Assembly: GCF_003073045.1 (NCBI RefSeq)
Contig: NC_037603.1
Location: 12,902,192-12,966,191 of the forward strand
Source of the DNA: Pomacea canaliculata
Taxonomy: Eukaryota; Mollusca; Gastropoda; Architaenioglossa; Ampullariidae
DNA: 64,000 nucleotides
Direction: 5' to 3'
Shown: in pieces, positions 24,341 through 36,953 of the stretch
Position numbering within the stretch: the stretch's first letter is position 1
How the letters are laid out: each line of letters opens with the position of its first letter
Notes under the pieces: model-generated
The model's input: only the letters and a program-made list of their open reading frames with translations
What the model was told of the DNA's origin: nothing
Database searches by the model: none
Program-made: the position numbers and the translations under genes

Positions 24341-24944
24341 TTTCCTTTTTTGGATTTTCTTCTTACCAGTCTGCAAACGTCTGCATAAACAATGGAGAGA
24401 GCACATGGCTGTATTTAGAGAGCACTGGAGAGAACAAGACATGGGGAGAAATAAAAGAATAAAAATACAAAAAGGGAAGAAAGATATAAGTAAAGTATGT
24501 AGGGAAAGAAAAACTACAGAGCGAGCAAGAGATGGAGAAAGTGAGGAAAGGGAAATAAGATGTAGGACGAGAAAACGTCGAATGTAGAGAGCTTTAGTTT
24601 CTCCATCCCGTACATACAAGGCCTGGTGACTAGTCATCAGTCCAGAAACTATTTTTCCATCGTAGTCACCCTTTACATGAAATAACATCTTTATAACGAC
24701 AGAAAGTGTCAAGTCGATGACTTGCTGGCTACAAAGCTCCCCCGGGTAGGAACAGAGAGTGAAACGCCTGCAGACCTTCAGGAGGAGCTATTGGTTGACC
24801 CAGGGAATTTTTAAAAACCTCGGGCGTCTTTTCCTTGCATCTTAGTAAAGCTTTTCCATGGAACTTTAAGGTATGGTGTATGTTACTGACAATAAAAATC
24901 AGTATATTCTTATTTTAAGCGGAGAGAGGCAAAAAAAGACTTAC

Positions 24945-25113
24945 TTTCAATGACAACCGACTTGTACACTAGCAAACTGATTCTTCAACTGCTTAACTCA
25001 GTGTTCATGAGTGACCTCATATACCGCTTTCTTCTTGACAGTCACAGATTTACATTTTCCATGCATGACATTGTGGTAAATAACAAATCTTTTTCTTCTC
25101 TGACCCATGATCA
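24945..25113 (-). promoter_or_regulatory. Gene 4 promoter and leader exon
   Basis: A weak TATA-like TATATGAG (25016-25023), a forkhead-like GTAAATA (25076-25082) and a DR1 with one altered half-site, TGACCC-A-TGATCA (25101-25113). The leader exon ends at 24945 before GTAAGT. Its ATG opens only a seven-codon frame (MNTELSS, then stop). The leader intron fills about 24380-24944. Confidence 0.6.
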
Positions 25114-27133
25114 TCTCCTTCATGCCGCAGCCTAATGTCTCCAAGTCTCATTATTGTGCATTGTTGACAAATGCTCTGTTTATGACTTTTTTGGTAAGTG
25201 AAAACCTTGACACAAATTATAGTAGTAGTGAAGACTTTGACATAAAACTTTTCAGTATTGCTGAGTCATCATAGCCAATATTCTTGAAACACTACCCACA
25301 CCCTCCATACAGCTTAAAAGAAAATAAAAGTGTACAGTGAATAATTCAGCAAAATGTGGGGAACCATTTGAATTATCGGTGTGTAAATATGAAGTTAACG
25401 GTTGGTGATTGTCGCAAACATGTTTGTGTACATGTAGATTTTTCTTTAGTAGCTGATCAGTTGAAAAAGGTGTGGGCTGAACTGCAGCACTCTGCCTTTC
25501 TTTGTTTTAAATATTAAATTCTTTGTTTGAGGCTCTTGATGTCATCAGCACTTTTAGAAATACAATCAACACTTTTTCAGCCGAGGGCTAATCGCCAGGA
25601 AGACGAGAAACTAATTTGAAAGGTAATTACTGTTTATTTAATGGAGATGTCGGTACCTTCTCTGTCAATGTGTGTTGTTAGCTTAATACATATATTGCTG
25701 CGAGAGAGCAATACAACATTGCTTATGTTCTCATTACATGCACTGGTTTAAAGGACCAGTACTCAATCAACAACTTAATTAAACTTTGTATTCACCAGAG
25801 GAAGCTGTGTATTTACTGTCTGGATATTTCTCAAGATTTGTCAGCCATGAGATGTATGAAACTGTCTTATGAGTTAGTCATTGTGTCTGTTCTATAGACT
25901 ACACAAAGTCTTTGACCTACATTCCAGCCAGTGACCTGCTTTATGACCTTTTGTCATCAGTTTTGAATACGATGATTTACTGCATCTGATGCTATTCACG
26001 TTTCACTAGAATGGATTTTCATGTAGTTTTTGCCTCATAAATAATATTCTGCTAGTCACCCATAAATTTAACTTAATTTTCTCGCTCCATACAATTTTTG
26101 AAGTAGAGGAAAGTAGAGAGATTTCAATTAAGAAGAGGCAAGCTTAATTTTTATGTAGGAATAGTTTATGTTTTTTAGAAACCGCCCTCAAATATAATAA
26201 TGAGTAATGGAGTTGATGTGCATGTCAGATACTTAATATCTCTTTCATTAATGCTAAGAATTACTTTAACATATTCGTCGCTAGTCCAAACTAATTTCTG
26301 TAGTCAGGAGAGATTTACCTACACTACAATATCATTTTAGCCGTGCAGAAGACAGGGGCTTTCATCTCTTACACCAAAATAAAAACTGTGTTAATTAGTG
26401 GTCTTATAAATAACTGTATTAAACTGTATAAAAGTTTGTATTTATTAAGGATAGTGTTTGTGCTACATAGCCAATAGATTTTTGCAGTGAATAATATTAT
26501 TTTCTCTACATTTACAAATTTATTACATAGATAAATTTGTATTAGAGTCCCATCATTATAATTTTCTTCTGTGTGCAGCTTCATTCCAACTCCTGGTCAG
26601 TGAACGCCCTTCCATTTTTGTTACACACTTTTATTAACTTCACCATGCACCGTAAGAGGTCGACATTATCAGGGTAACCTATGGGTACCTATATGAATGT
26701 GTGTCGGGTAGTCTACATTCAAAAATAATTCTGAACAGATTTAACAATCTAGTGTTTGTTTTGTGCTGTTTTCATCAAATCTGTTCTCAACTTTAAGGTT
26801 TTCCTTTATTAAATATTGCTACAAAAGCACACTTTCGCTCGCAAAATAGACTGGTTTGATAAAATCTTTATGAGATATAAGATAAATATTTTATTTTTTC
26901 TTTTTTTCATTTTTGTTGCCTTTTTTTTCTTATTTATCATGATTTTGTTTTACTTCTTCTCTTTCTTTTCTTTCTTGTAAAAATTTTTTGTTATTAGTTT
27001 AGTGTCAACAGGAAATATGGTAGCTAATAAAATAGAGAATTATAAAGAGTTTTAGTGAGTATCTGGTGTAACATAGTGTCTATTTCCAGGTGACATGAAA
27101 AATACAGTGATAGAAGGGTGAGTCAGTTGTCAT
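25114..27133. other. Spacer between genes 4 and 5
   Basis: No gene is seen. Two segments align with the spacer between genes 5 and 6 (25310-25480 with 31900-32070, and 26010-26680 with 32075-32730). The middle part, about 25485-26005, is missing there and is either an insertion here or a deletion in the other spacer; I see no transposon ends on it. Confidence 0.55.
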
Positions 27134-30100
27134 TCAGAGCCCGAGTCTCTCCACAGCCAGAGCTCGCAATGCTCGCCGCTGCACCTTTCCATTGGGATTG
27201 AGAGGAAACTTGTCAAACACCAGACACACCTTAGGAACACTTAGTTCTCCCTGCTTGTTCCCCTGGACAAAACTGTCCTGAAAATATTCGGCGCATGCGC
27301 GAAGGAGGTCTTCAGGCACTAGAAGCGGGGCTTCCGGTCTTGAGTCCTGCACGACGCACACACACGGAATGTTCTCGAAGTCCTTGTCCGGGATAGCCAC
27401 CACAGCCACGTCATGCACTCCCGGACACTTCATGAGAAGGGACTCCAGCAGCTGGGAATATCAACCGCGAGATTAATCACTTCTATAAATGGGCGGTAAT
27501 AGCAACTAAATATTATAAGTTAATGATTTTATTTAAAAATTATATAAAATACTTAAATCTCCGACTAAATGTAGTCTTGAAAGTTACTCAATTTTCACAA
27601 AAATAATTTAAGATCTATTCGTATTCGTTTTAACTCTTAGATATTCACCTGTGGGTACATCATCCAGCTGCCTATGGAAATGACCTCCGATTGTCTCCCC
27701 TCAACAAAGAGGTCACCTTCGTTGTTGATGTAAGCAAGGTCTCGAGGTCTGAACCACCCGTCTTCTGGTGTGGCGTCTGCTGTGAGATCTGGGTTCTTGA
27801 GGTACCCGGTGAAAAGACCGTTGTGCTTGATCATTACCTCCCCTTTGGTGTTTGGAGGAACTTCTTTTAGATTGTTGTCAACAATTTTCACTGCCATTCC
27901 GTCTACAGGCCTCCCGCATTTAAAATTCACGACCTAGGTAACGAGAATACACGTTACCTAATTTCTTTCGAAATAATAAAATTAAAAACAAAGAAAGCAT
28001 AAAGTCTATGAAAAAAAAGGGTAAAAATGGTTGTGAGGTAAAGCTAGGGGCTCGTCATTCACACTCTCTGACCCATCCTCACCCCATACACACCTGGAAA
28101 AAACATCAAGAATGATTGTAAGCGATAATTACATGTACGAATGTGTATTTCTGCTGGTAGATGTTTGCGTGTATTTCATTTTTTCCAGGGAATTAAAACG
28201 AAATTTGTGATTTGTGCTTAATTTTCACTGCGTACCTCTACGGGATCGTCGTAGGTTTTGTATGTCACGATCCCTACTTCAGTGCTTCCATAAACGACTA
28301 CAAGCCTGGCAGTCAAAGTTCCTATGACGCGGGCAATATCTGTTCTGATCGCAGTGCCTCCAGTTACGATCAAGTCCAAACACCACGTGACGTCACAGTG
28401 CAAGAGGTCAGCGCGTGCCAGTAACGTCTTCATTGTTTGCGGTAATAAAAACGAGCTAACAACGCCCTCTCTCTTCATTAAGTCCATAGTGTACTTGGCT
28501 TCATCGTCTGGCGGAGCTCCTTTCATAAACAATCATCATCATCATCATTCCTTTCTTTTTTTCTTCTTAATTTTTTTCTTTTTTATCTTTAACTTGTAAT
28601 CTTTATAGCAATTTTAATTTAATCCTATTTTTTCTATTTCTTGTTTCACTTCTTTTTAATTCTGCTTTTTCTTTCTGCTTCTATTTACAAATATCTTGTA
28701 TCCAAATGTAAGGTGTCCAGTCACTTAATCCCCAGACACTTCATCCCCGACACTTCATCCCCGACACTTCATCCCCTAGACTTTTAATCCCCAGACACTT
28801 CATCCCCAGACACTTAATCCCCGACACTTCATCCCCAACACTCAAGAACAATTTTCAAATCATATTGTTGAAGAACATTAAATTTACTAGCTTATATGAA
28901 CTTTAACTAATGTTGTAGATGTTCAAATGACGTTGAAGTTAATAGAATGATTTGAATTTGAATTTCAATTAAATTTTTCGCTGACTTCATAATTTTTATA
29001 GTTAAGGATTTAGTTTAGGGATTAAGTGTCTGGGGATGAAGTGTCTGGGGATTAAAAGTCTAGGGGATGAAGTGTCGGGGATGAAGTGTCTGGGGATGAA
29101 GTGACTGGGAACCCAAATGTAAAAGCATTTAAACTGAAACTTACCTTTGATGTAAGGAACTACCCTCGTCTGCCCGCTCGTTAGATACACAAAAGGATAT
29201 CCAGTCACCCAACCAAATGAACTGGGGTTGTAGTTGACATCCGTCTTGAGACTTAAATGTGTCTGGAGGCTACATTGGTAATAACCTAGCGCCATAGTCA
29301 TTACCTCCCTGGAAAAAAAAAACCACGGCGTAAAGTAGTTATCTAACTTTAAGGTTAATAAAGCTGACTGTATATCTAAGATTACTGTAAATTAGAAAAT
29401 ACAATACCTGTGGGTTCTGGCCACTAATTTCGGTTGCCCGGAGCTACCAGAGGTCGCGAAAATCGTCGTGACATCATCAGGACTGACGTCAGCAAGGTCT
29501 CCTTCTTCCTCAGCAGCTACAGCTACCAAGAAGGACAACTGTGAGAAGCGATTACAGAAGATAACAGATTTCAACGACGGAACGGCTTCACTGATGACCG
29601 ATGGAGCAGACAAGTTGGGGATGAAGGTCTGTAGGGCGGCGATGGCTTGTTGATCTGTCTCGTCCACAACCACGGCCGTGACGTCACCGGTTTTCATCAA
29701 GGGCGAAATGTCGGATCCGTCTCTGTACTGCATGTTTGCACACATCACTGTCGCCCCTAGCAACGCCGTGCCCAGTGCGATGAACGCTTGCTCCGGCGAT
29801 GTCGGAACGAGACAAAGAACGACGTCACTTTTGCACACGTTTCGCTTAGAAAGCCAACTGGCTGCTCTGTTAATCAATAAAAATAGTTAAATACATCAAC
29901 GATTTTGTGCTAGCTTGCATTGATGCACAATGTAGTTGTATAGAATATATGTGGCAAAATCAACCACCAGTCTACAAACCTGAGCTACTTCAAAAATGCA
30001 GAGCATGCTAGGAGCTGACAGAAAAGCAACTGAAAAATACTTCACACACACACACAAAACACACACACACACACACACTAAACTCTGACACTTTTACACA

Positions 30101-30288
30101 AAACATGAGCATCAATATGTAAACACTTATTTCATGTACCTTTGTGACATAGAGAACAGCTCCTTCCTTGTGTAAGCAAACCGCTGGCCGTCAGGAGTGA
30201 CGTAGACAAACGCCAGCGTCTCTGGCGACGTCACACTCCAGTAACGTAATCGAGACGTTACTGTGTCGTCAGCAGACAATCCAAACAT
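27134..30288 (-). CDS. Gene 5: ANL-superfamily acyl-CoA synthetase, intact
   Basis: Six exons: 30140-30288, 29408-29866, 29145-29308, 28236-28519, 27649-27933 and 27134-27451. All borders are GT-AG and the joined frame of 1659 bases encodes 552 residues, three fewer than gene 3 because the protein stops at ...ERLGL. The P-loop (TSGSSGQPK), YGSTE, GWFRPRD, GRQSEVI and NPNGK motifs are all present, so a working adenylating enzyme is plausible. Exon 1 ends MSQ rather than MSR before the splice. Intron 3 is long (28520-29144) because it contains a foldback MITE. The CAT repeat at the exon 4 acceptor is the shortest in the array (5-6 units). Exon 4 shows YGSTEVGIVTYKTYDD, grouping it with genes 6-8 rather than 2-3. 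Substrate not predictable. Confidence 0.9.
28532..28549. repeat. Short CAT repeat at the exon 4 acceptor of gene 5
   Basis: Five to six units, the shortest version of the conserved-position repeat. It shows the exon can be spliced in a copy with hardly any repeat. Confidence 0.85.
28712..29112. mobile_element. Foldback MITE with minisatellite-like inverted ends (MULE-like) in intron 3 of gene 5
   Basis: About 140 bases at the left (28712-28850) are made of units like CTTCATCCCCAGACA, and about 105 bases at the right (29008-29112) are the reverse complement of the same kind of units. The outermost bases, CCAGTCACTT and AAGTGACTGG, form the terminal inverted repeat. The flanks show a direct duplication CCAAATGTAA (28702-28711 and 29113-29122), which occurs only once at the matching places in genes 6, 7 and 8. 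A 10-base duplication with long inverted ends fits a Mutator-like element. No transposase is present. Confidence 0.8.
30042..30078. repeat. CA dinucleotide repeat in intron 1 of gene 5
   Basis: Interrupted CA repeat of about 18 units. Confidence 0.9.
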
Positions 30289-30936
30289 TTTCCTTTTTTT
30301 TTTTTTTTTTTGATTTACTTCTTAACAGTCAACAAACGTCTGCGTAGACAATGGAAAAACGTACATGACTGTATACAGAGAGCACGGGAGAGAACAGGGG
30401 ATGGGATGAAGTCGAAAAAGACGACAAAAGGAAAGAAGAAATAAAAGAAGAAAAATACATATAGGGAAGAAAAAGATAAGAAAACTCTGTAAAGAAATAA
30501 CTATAGAGTGAGCGAAAGATGGAGAAATCGAGAAAGAGAAATAAAATGTAGGACGAGAAAACATCGAATGTAGTAGAGAGGATGAGAGCTTTAGTTTTCT
30601 CCATCCAGTACATACAAGGCCTGATGACTAGTCATCAGTCGAGAAAATATTTTTCCACCCTTTACTTCATATAAAATCTTTAAAACAACAGAGAGTGTCA
30701 AGTCGATGACTTGCTGGCTATAAAGCTCCTCCTGGTAGAAATAGAAGGTGAGACGGCCTGCAGACCTTCAGGGAGTAGCTACTGGTTGACTCAAGGAATT
30801 TTTCAAAACCTTGGCCCTCTTTTCCTTACATCTTAGTAAAGCTTTTCCACTGAACTTTTAGGTATATAGTGTATCGTGCTGAGTATAAAAATCACTACAT
30901 TTTTCTTATAATAGGAGAGAAACAAAAAAGGCTTAC

Positions 30937-31104
30937 CTTCAAAAACACCGACTGGTACACTAGCAAACTAATTCTTCGACTGTTAAGTCAGTGCTCATGG
31001 AGTGAATTCATATACCTCTTTCTTCTTGACAGTCGCACATTTACATTTTACATGCATGACATTGTGGTAAACAACAAATCTGACTCTCCTCTGACCCATG
31101 ATTC
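30937..31104 (-). promoter_or_regulatory. Gene 5 promoter and leader exon
   Basis: TATA-like TATATGAA (31007-31014), GTAAACA (31067-31073) and a half-degenerate DR1, TGACCC-A-TGATTC (31092-31104). The leader exon ends at 30937 before a GTAAGC donor. An ATG in it opens a short frame (MSTDLTVEELVC, then stop). The leader intron covers about 30325-30936 and begins with a T-rich run near exon 1. Confidence 0.6.
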
Positions 31105-33274
31105 TCTCCTTCATGCCGCAGTCTTATATCTCCTCGTCTCATTATTGTGCTTTGTTGACAAATACTATGTTTATGACTTTGTTTATTCCTGAAGACCTTG
31201 ACGAAAAACTTTTCAGTATGGCAGAGTCATCATAGCCAATATTATTGAAACACTACCCATAAATCAAACAAATCGCTCTTCGACTGTTGTAATAATATTT
31301 TTCGGTATTTTAAAATACAAATAATGCCATTTCGAGTTGTATTATTTTTCTTGTTGCAAAGTGCTCAAAGAAAATAGTAAACATTTCTACTGTATGTTGC
31401 AAAACGTATCAAATTTTTGTAAGTGTAAATTTTATGCATGAAAAATTCTATTCATAGAAACATATACCTAAGTTAACTTAAAAAATAAATGAGATTTATT
31501 TTCTTGATCCCACAAAAGCTGTGTAGTAACAATTTACAGAAAGAAAACAAGAAGTGTGAAGACACGAAGACAGAAGGGGGGACTTATGACCTTTGACTTA
31601 CTACAGCTCTAGAGATAGTGTAAAGTATCTACCTACCATGGAGTCATTGTGCTTTATGTAAACATTATACATATAGGTAGATAATAACAGCGAAGAAAAA
31701 ATTCCTTACTCATCTGACACAGTTGTAAGACATGTTTGTTTGAGGGTTTGAGTGCTGTGACCTCGCACTATTAGCAAGTTACAGTCATGGTGCTTCATTC
31801 AATGTCTCCCTTAACTTTATCATCCTTCTAATAAGTCGTGAGAGTTCAACTGTACTTTACAGATATTATGTAACATTTATCTGGCTCACACACCCTTCAT
31901 ACAGCTTAGAAGAAAATAAAAGTGCACTCTGAATAATTCAGCTAAATGGAGAGAACCGTTTGAATTACCGGTGTGTAAATGCGAGTTATTGTCGCAAACA
32001 TGTTTGTGTACATGCAGATTTTTTTTTTTTTAGTAGCTGATCAGTTGAAAAAATGTGTGGGTTGAACTGCATAGATTTTCATGTACTTTTCGCCTCTGTT
32101 AATCACCCAGATTTTAGTTTTCTCACCCCATACATTTTTTTAAAGTAGATGAAAGTAGAGAGAATACAATTAAGAAGAGGCAAGCTTAATTTTTGATGTA
32201 GGAATAGTTTATGCTTTTTAGAAGCCGCCCTCAAATATAATAATGACTAATGGAGCTGATGTGCAATTCACATGCCTAACATCTCTTTGAATAATGCTAA
32301 GAATTACATTAACATATTCGTCGCTAGTGCAAAGTAATTTCTGTAGTCAGGAGAGATTTCCCTACACTACAATATCATTTTAGAGGTGTAGAAGGGAGAG
32401 GCTTTCATCTCTTACACCCTAATAAGAAGGGTCTTAATTAGTGGTCTTATATATGACTGCATTGAACTGTACAAAAGTTTTTATTTATTAAGGATAGTGT
32501 TTGTGCTACATAGCCAATAGATTTTTGTAGTGAAGAATATTATTTTCTCTACATTTACAAATTTATTACTACTTGGATAAATTTGTATTAGAGTCCCACC
32601 ATTTTAATTTTCTTCTGTGTGCAGCTTCATTCCAACTCCTGATTAATGAACGCCCTTCCAGTTTTGCTACACACTTTTATTTACTTAGCCATGCACCGTA
32701 AGAGGTCGACATCACAAGGGTAACAAGTAACCCCCGGACTAGTGCCTCCGTGTTCACGGCCTGTCACGTGGACAGGTAGCGGCTGTGGTAAGCCAAACGA
32801 ACAATCTTAATGATACACAGCAATACTGAAATACATTGTGAGAATATTACTGGTTGGATAAAATCGTTATAAGATATAAGATAAATATTTTATTTTTTCT
32901 TTTGTTCATTTTTGTCGCATTCTTTTTCATTTTTACTATCTAAGTATCAATGCCATTAACAGTATTAAATAAAGTCTTTAATTTACTATTATAAAGATAG
33001 GTAATTATAAAGAGTTTGCTTAAGTCTCTTTTATATACTAGTGTGTGTCTTTCACAAGACTAAGTTTCGTAACAGTTTTGGATCATGATTTTGTTTTACT
33101 TCTTGTCTTTCTTGTTAAAAATATTTGTAATTCGTTTAGTGTCAACAGGAAATATGGTAGCTAATGAAGTAGACAACTATTAAGAGTTTAAGTGAGGATC
33201 TGGTGTAACTTTGTGTCTATTTCCAGGTGACATGAAAAAGACAGGTAAGTATAGAAAAGTGAGTCAGTTGTCAT
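31105..33274. other. Spacer between genes 5 and 6
   Basis: No gene is seen. It aligns with most of the spacer between genes 4 and 5. The part from about 32945 to 33274 recurs at 39697-39973, upstream of the second exon 6 of gene 7. Confidence 0.55.
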
Positions 33275-34665
33275 TCAGAGTCCAAGTCTGTCCATAGCCA
33301 GAGCTCGCAATGCTCCCCGCTGCACCTTTCCATTGGGATTGAGAGGAAACTTGTCAAACACCAGACACACCTTTGGAACGGCTACATCTCGCTGCTTGTG
33401 AACCTGACGAAAACTGTCCTGGAAATACTCGGCGCATGCGCGAAGGAGGTCTTCAGGCACTAAGAGATGGGCTTCCGCTCTGGGATCCTGCACGACGCAC
33501 ACACACGGAAGGTTCTCGAAGTCCTTGTCGGGGATAGCCACCACAGCCACGTCATGCACTCCCGGACACTTCATGAGGTGGGACTCCAGCAGCTGGGAAG
33601 ATCAGAAGATTAAATACTTTTAAAACTGGGCGGTAATAGCATTTGCATATTAATAAAGATAATGATTATATTTAAAAATTATATAAAATACTTAAATCAC
33701 CGACTAAATGTAGTCTTGAAAGTTACTCAATTTTCACAAAAATAATTTAAGATCTACCATATTTCGTTTTAAACCTCAGATATTCACCTGTGGGTACATC
33801 ATCAAGCTGCCTATGGCAATAACCTCCGATTGTCTCCCCTCAACAAAGAGGTCACCCTCGTCGTTGATGTAAGCAAGGTCTCGAGGTCTGAACCACCCGT
33901 CTTCTGGTGTGGCGTCTGCTGTGAGATCTGGGTGCTTGAGGTACCCGGTGAAGATGCCGTTGTGCTTGATTATTATCTCCCCTTTGGTGTTGGGAGGAAC
34001 TTCTCTCAGATTGTCGTCGATAATTTTCACTGCCATTCCGTCTACAGGCCTCCCGCAGTTAAAATTCACGACCTAGGTCATGAGAATACACGTTACTTAA
34101 TTTCTTTCGAAATATTAAATTGTGAAAACAAAGAAAGCATAAAGTCTATGAAAAAAAGGGTAAAAAGGGTTGTGAGGTAAAGCTGGGGGCTCGTCATTCA
34201 CACTCTCTGACCCATCCACACCCCATGCAACCATGGAAAAGACATAAACGAAAATAATTATAAGCGATAATGTACGAATGTGTATTTCTGCTGGTAGATG
34301 TATGGGTGTATTTCATTTTTTCTAGGAAATTGAAACGAAATTCGCGATTTGTGCTTAATGTTCACAGTCTACCTTTAAGGGATCGTCGTAGGTTTTGTAT
34401 GTCGCGATCCCTACTTCAGTGCTTCCATAAACGACTACAAGCCTGGTAGTCAAAGTTCCTATGACGCGGGCAATATCTGTCCTGACCGAGTTGCCTCCAG
34501 TTACGATCAAGTCCAAACGCCACGTGACGTCACAGTGCAAGAGGTCAGCGCGTGCCAGTAACGTCTTCATTGTTTGCGGTAATAAAAACGCACTAACAAC
34601 GCCCTCGCTCTTCATCAAGTCCATCGTGAACTTGGCTTCATCGTCTGGCGGAGCTCCTTTAATAG

Positions 34666-34754
<89 letters not shown>

Positions 34755-36136
34755 TCCTTTCTTCCTTTCTTTTTTTTATTTTTACCTTCCGTCCTTTCTT
34801 TATTTCTTTCTTCCTTTCTCTCTTCTTATTCCTTTCACTTTTATCTTTAACTTGTAATCTTCAAAGAATTGTAAGTTAATCCTATTTTTTTTATTTCTTG
34901 TTTGACTTCTGTTTAATTCTGCTTTTTCTTTCTGCTTCTATTTACAAATACCTTGTGCCAAATGTAAGGACAAGCATTTAAACTGAAACTCACCTATGAC
35001 GTAAGGAACTACCCTCGTCTGCCCGGTCGTTAGATACACAGAAGGATAGCCAGTCGCCCAGCCAAATGAGCTGGGGTTGTAGATGACATCCGTCTTGAGA
35101 CTTGACTCGCTCTGGTGGCTACATTGGTAATGACTAGCCCCATGGTCATGGCCTCTCTAGAAAAACCAAGTACAGTTATTTGACTCATAAGTAATAAAGC
35201 GGTCTGTATATCTAGGATTATTTTAAACTAGAAAAAAGTCTCCCTTTTTCGTACCTGTGGGTTCTTGGCACTAATTTCGGTTGCCCTGAGCTACCAGAGG
35301 TCGCGAAAATCGTCGTGACATCATCAGGACTGACGTCAGCAAGGTCTCCTTCTTCCTCAGCGGCTACAGCTACCAAGAAGGACAACTGTGAGAAGCGATT
35401 ACAGAAGATAACAGATTTTAACGATGGAACGGCTTCGCTGATGACGGATGGAGCAGACAAGTTGGGGATGAAGGTCTGTAGGGCGGCGATGGCTTGTTCA
35501 TCTGTCTCGTCTACAACCACGGCCGTGACGTCACCAGTTTTCATCAAGGGCGAAATGTCGGATCCGTCTCTGTACTGCATGTTTGTACACATCACTGTCG
35601 CCCCTAGCAACGCCGTGCCCAGTGCGATGAACGTCTGCTCCGGCGATGTCGGAACGAGGCAAAGAACGACGTCACTTTTGCACACGTTTCGCTTGGAAAG
35701 CCAACTGGCTGCTCTGTTAATAAATAAAAATAGTTAAATACATCAACGAATTTGTGCTAGCTTGCATTGATGCAGACGGCAGTTGTTTAGAATATATTAC
35801 TGACAAAATCAACCACCCCTCAAAATAGACTTCAAGTACTTTAAATAGGAACCGCAAATAGAAATAGAAAGGAAAGCTACTCAACATATTTTCGGATACA
35901 ACTTTACAGACACAGAAAATAAGCAATGCATCTACAAACTCTTATACAAAACATAAACATCAAAAGTTAAACACTTATTTCAAGTACCTGCGTGACATAG
36001 AGAACAGCTCCTGCCTTGTGTAAGCAAACCGCTGACCGTCAGGAGTGACGTAGACAAACGCCAGAGTCTCTGGCGACGTCACACTCCAGTAACGTAATCG
36101 AGACGTTACTGTGTCGTCAGCAGACAATCCAAACAT
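33275..36136 (-). CDS. Gene 6: ANL-superfamily acyl-CoA synthetase, one-base deletion in exon 3
   Basis: Exons: 35988-36136, 35255-35713, 34994-35156, 34373-34656, 33788-34072 and 33275-33592. Everything except exon 3 is open and of standard length (552-residue type, ending DRLGL). Exon 3 is 163 bases instead of 164: the plus strand reads TGACTAGCC where gene 7, otherwise nearly identical, reads TGACCTAGCC. If real, the protein ends soon after the P-loop; if it is a sequencing slip, the gene is intact with YGSTE, GWFRPRD, GRQSEVI and NPNGK. An in-frame stop nine bases before the exon 1 ATG in this copy fixes the start for the whole family. The CAT repeat before exon 4 is the longest (about 29 units). 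Gene 7 is its closest relative. Confidence 0.8.
34667..34754. repeat. CAT trinucleotide repeat (about 29 units) at the exon 4 acceptor of gene 6
   Basis: The longest copy of the repeat. It starts about 10 bases from the acceptor, and the DNA beyond it is C/T-rich on the plus strand, so the sense intron end has no normal polypyrimidine tract. Confidence 0.95.
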
Positions 36137-36782
36137 TTTTCTTTATTTGGAGTTTCTTTTAGTCCTGAAACTTCTGCGAATACAAAAGAAAATGAATATG
36201 CCTGTAAATAGAGATCACAAAAGAGAATAATGAATAGAGTGAACACAAAAAACACGACAGAAGGAAAGGAAAAATAAAGAGAAAAAGAAATAGGTAGACG
36301 TAAGTAAAAGAGAAAGAAAAATGTGTACAGAAAAAAAGAAATATAGAACTAGGGATTGATTGAAAACGTGAGAGAAAGAGAGACATAAGATATAGGACGA
36401 GAAAACATCGAATTATGAGAGCAAGAAAGTTTTAGTTTTCTCCATACCTTACATACAAAGCCTGGTGAGCAGTCATCAGTCGAGAAGATATTTTTACACT
36501 GAGTCACCCTTTACGTGACATAAAATCTTTTAAACCACAAAAGCTACAAAGCTCTTTCTGTGAAAGGACAGAAGGTGAAACGGCCTGCGGACCTTTATTG
36601 GACCATTGGTTGGCTCCAGAAATTTTTAAAACCCCGGCCATCTTTTTTAAAGTCGTTGTTACAACGTGCACATTAATAAATCTTTTCCACCGAACTTTAA
36701 GGTATAATGTATCTCGCTGACTATGAAAGTAAGTTAGGTTTTTCTGTTAGAAGGAGAGAAGTAAAATAAAAAACCTACTTAC

Positions 36783-36953
36783 AATTACCGACTTCTACAC
36801 CAGCAAACCGATGCATTAATTCCTCGACTGATAAGTCCGTGTTCATTGGGTCACTTTATATACCACCGTTGCTTTTGACATTCGCTGATTTTTATTTTAC
36901 GTGCATTACATTTTGATAAACAACAAAGTTGACCGTTCTCTGACCCATGAACT
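36783..36953 (-). promoter_or_regulatory. Gene 6 promoter and leader exon
   Basis: TATATAAA (36855-36862), forkhead-like ATAAACA (36916-36922) and DR1 TGACCC-A-TGAACT (36941-36953), which on the sense strand is AGTTCA-T-GGGTCA. The leader exon ends at 36783 before GTAAGT. It carries an ATG with about 21 open codons (MNTDLSVEEL...), ending at the splice junction. The leader intron is about 36178-36782. Confidence 0.65.

Noticed and set aside
24179-24712. 177-codon frame including exon 1 of gene 4
   Set aside because: It reads from the leader intron through the acceptor into exon 1; the conserved ATG of the family lies inside it.
34461-34850. Poly-His frame on the plus strand and poly-Asp frame on the minus strand (15023-15442)
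   Set aside because: These come from the CAT/GAT repeat in intron 3 joined to antisense or sense exon 4; no sign of a separate gene.
35315-35737. Open frames of up to 140 codons on the plus strand, repeated at 29468, 35315, 41935 and 49614
   Set aside because: They are the antisense shadow of the strongly conserved exon 2; the repetition only reflects gene duplication.
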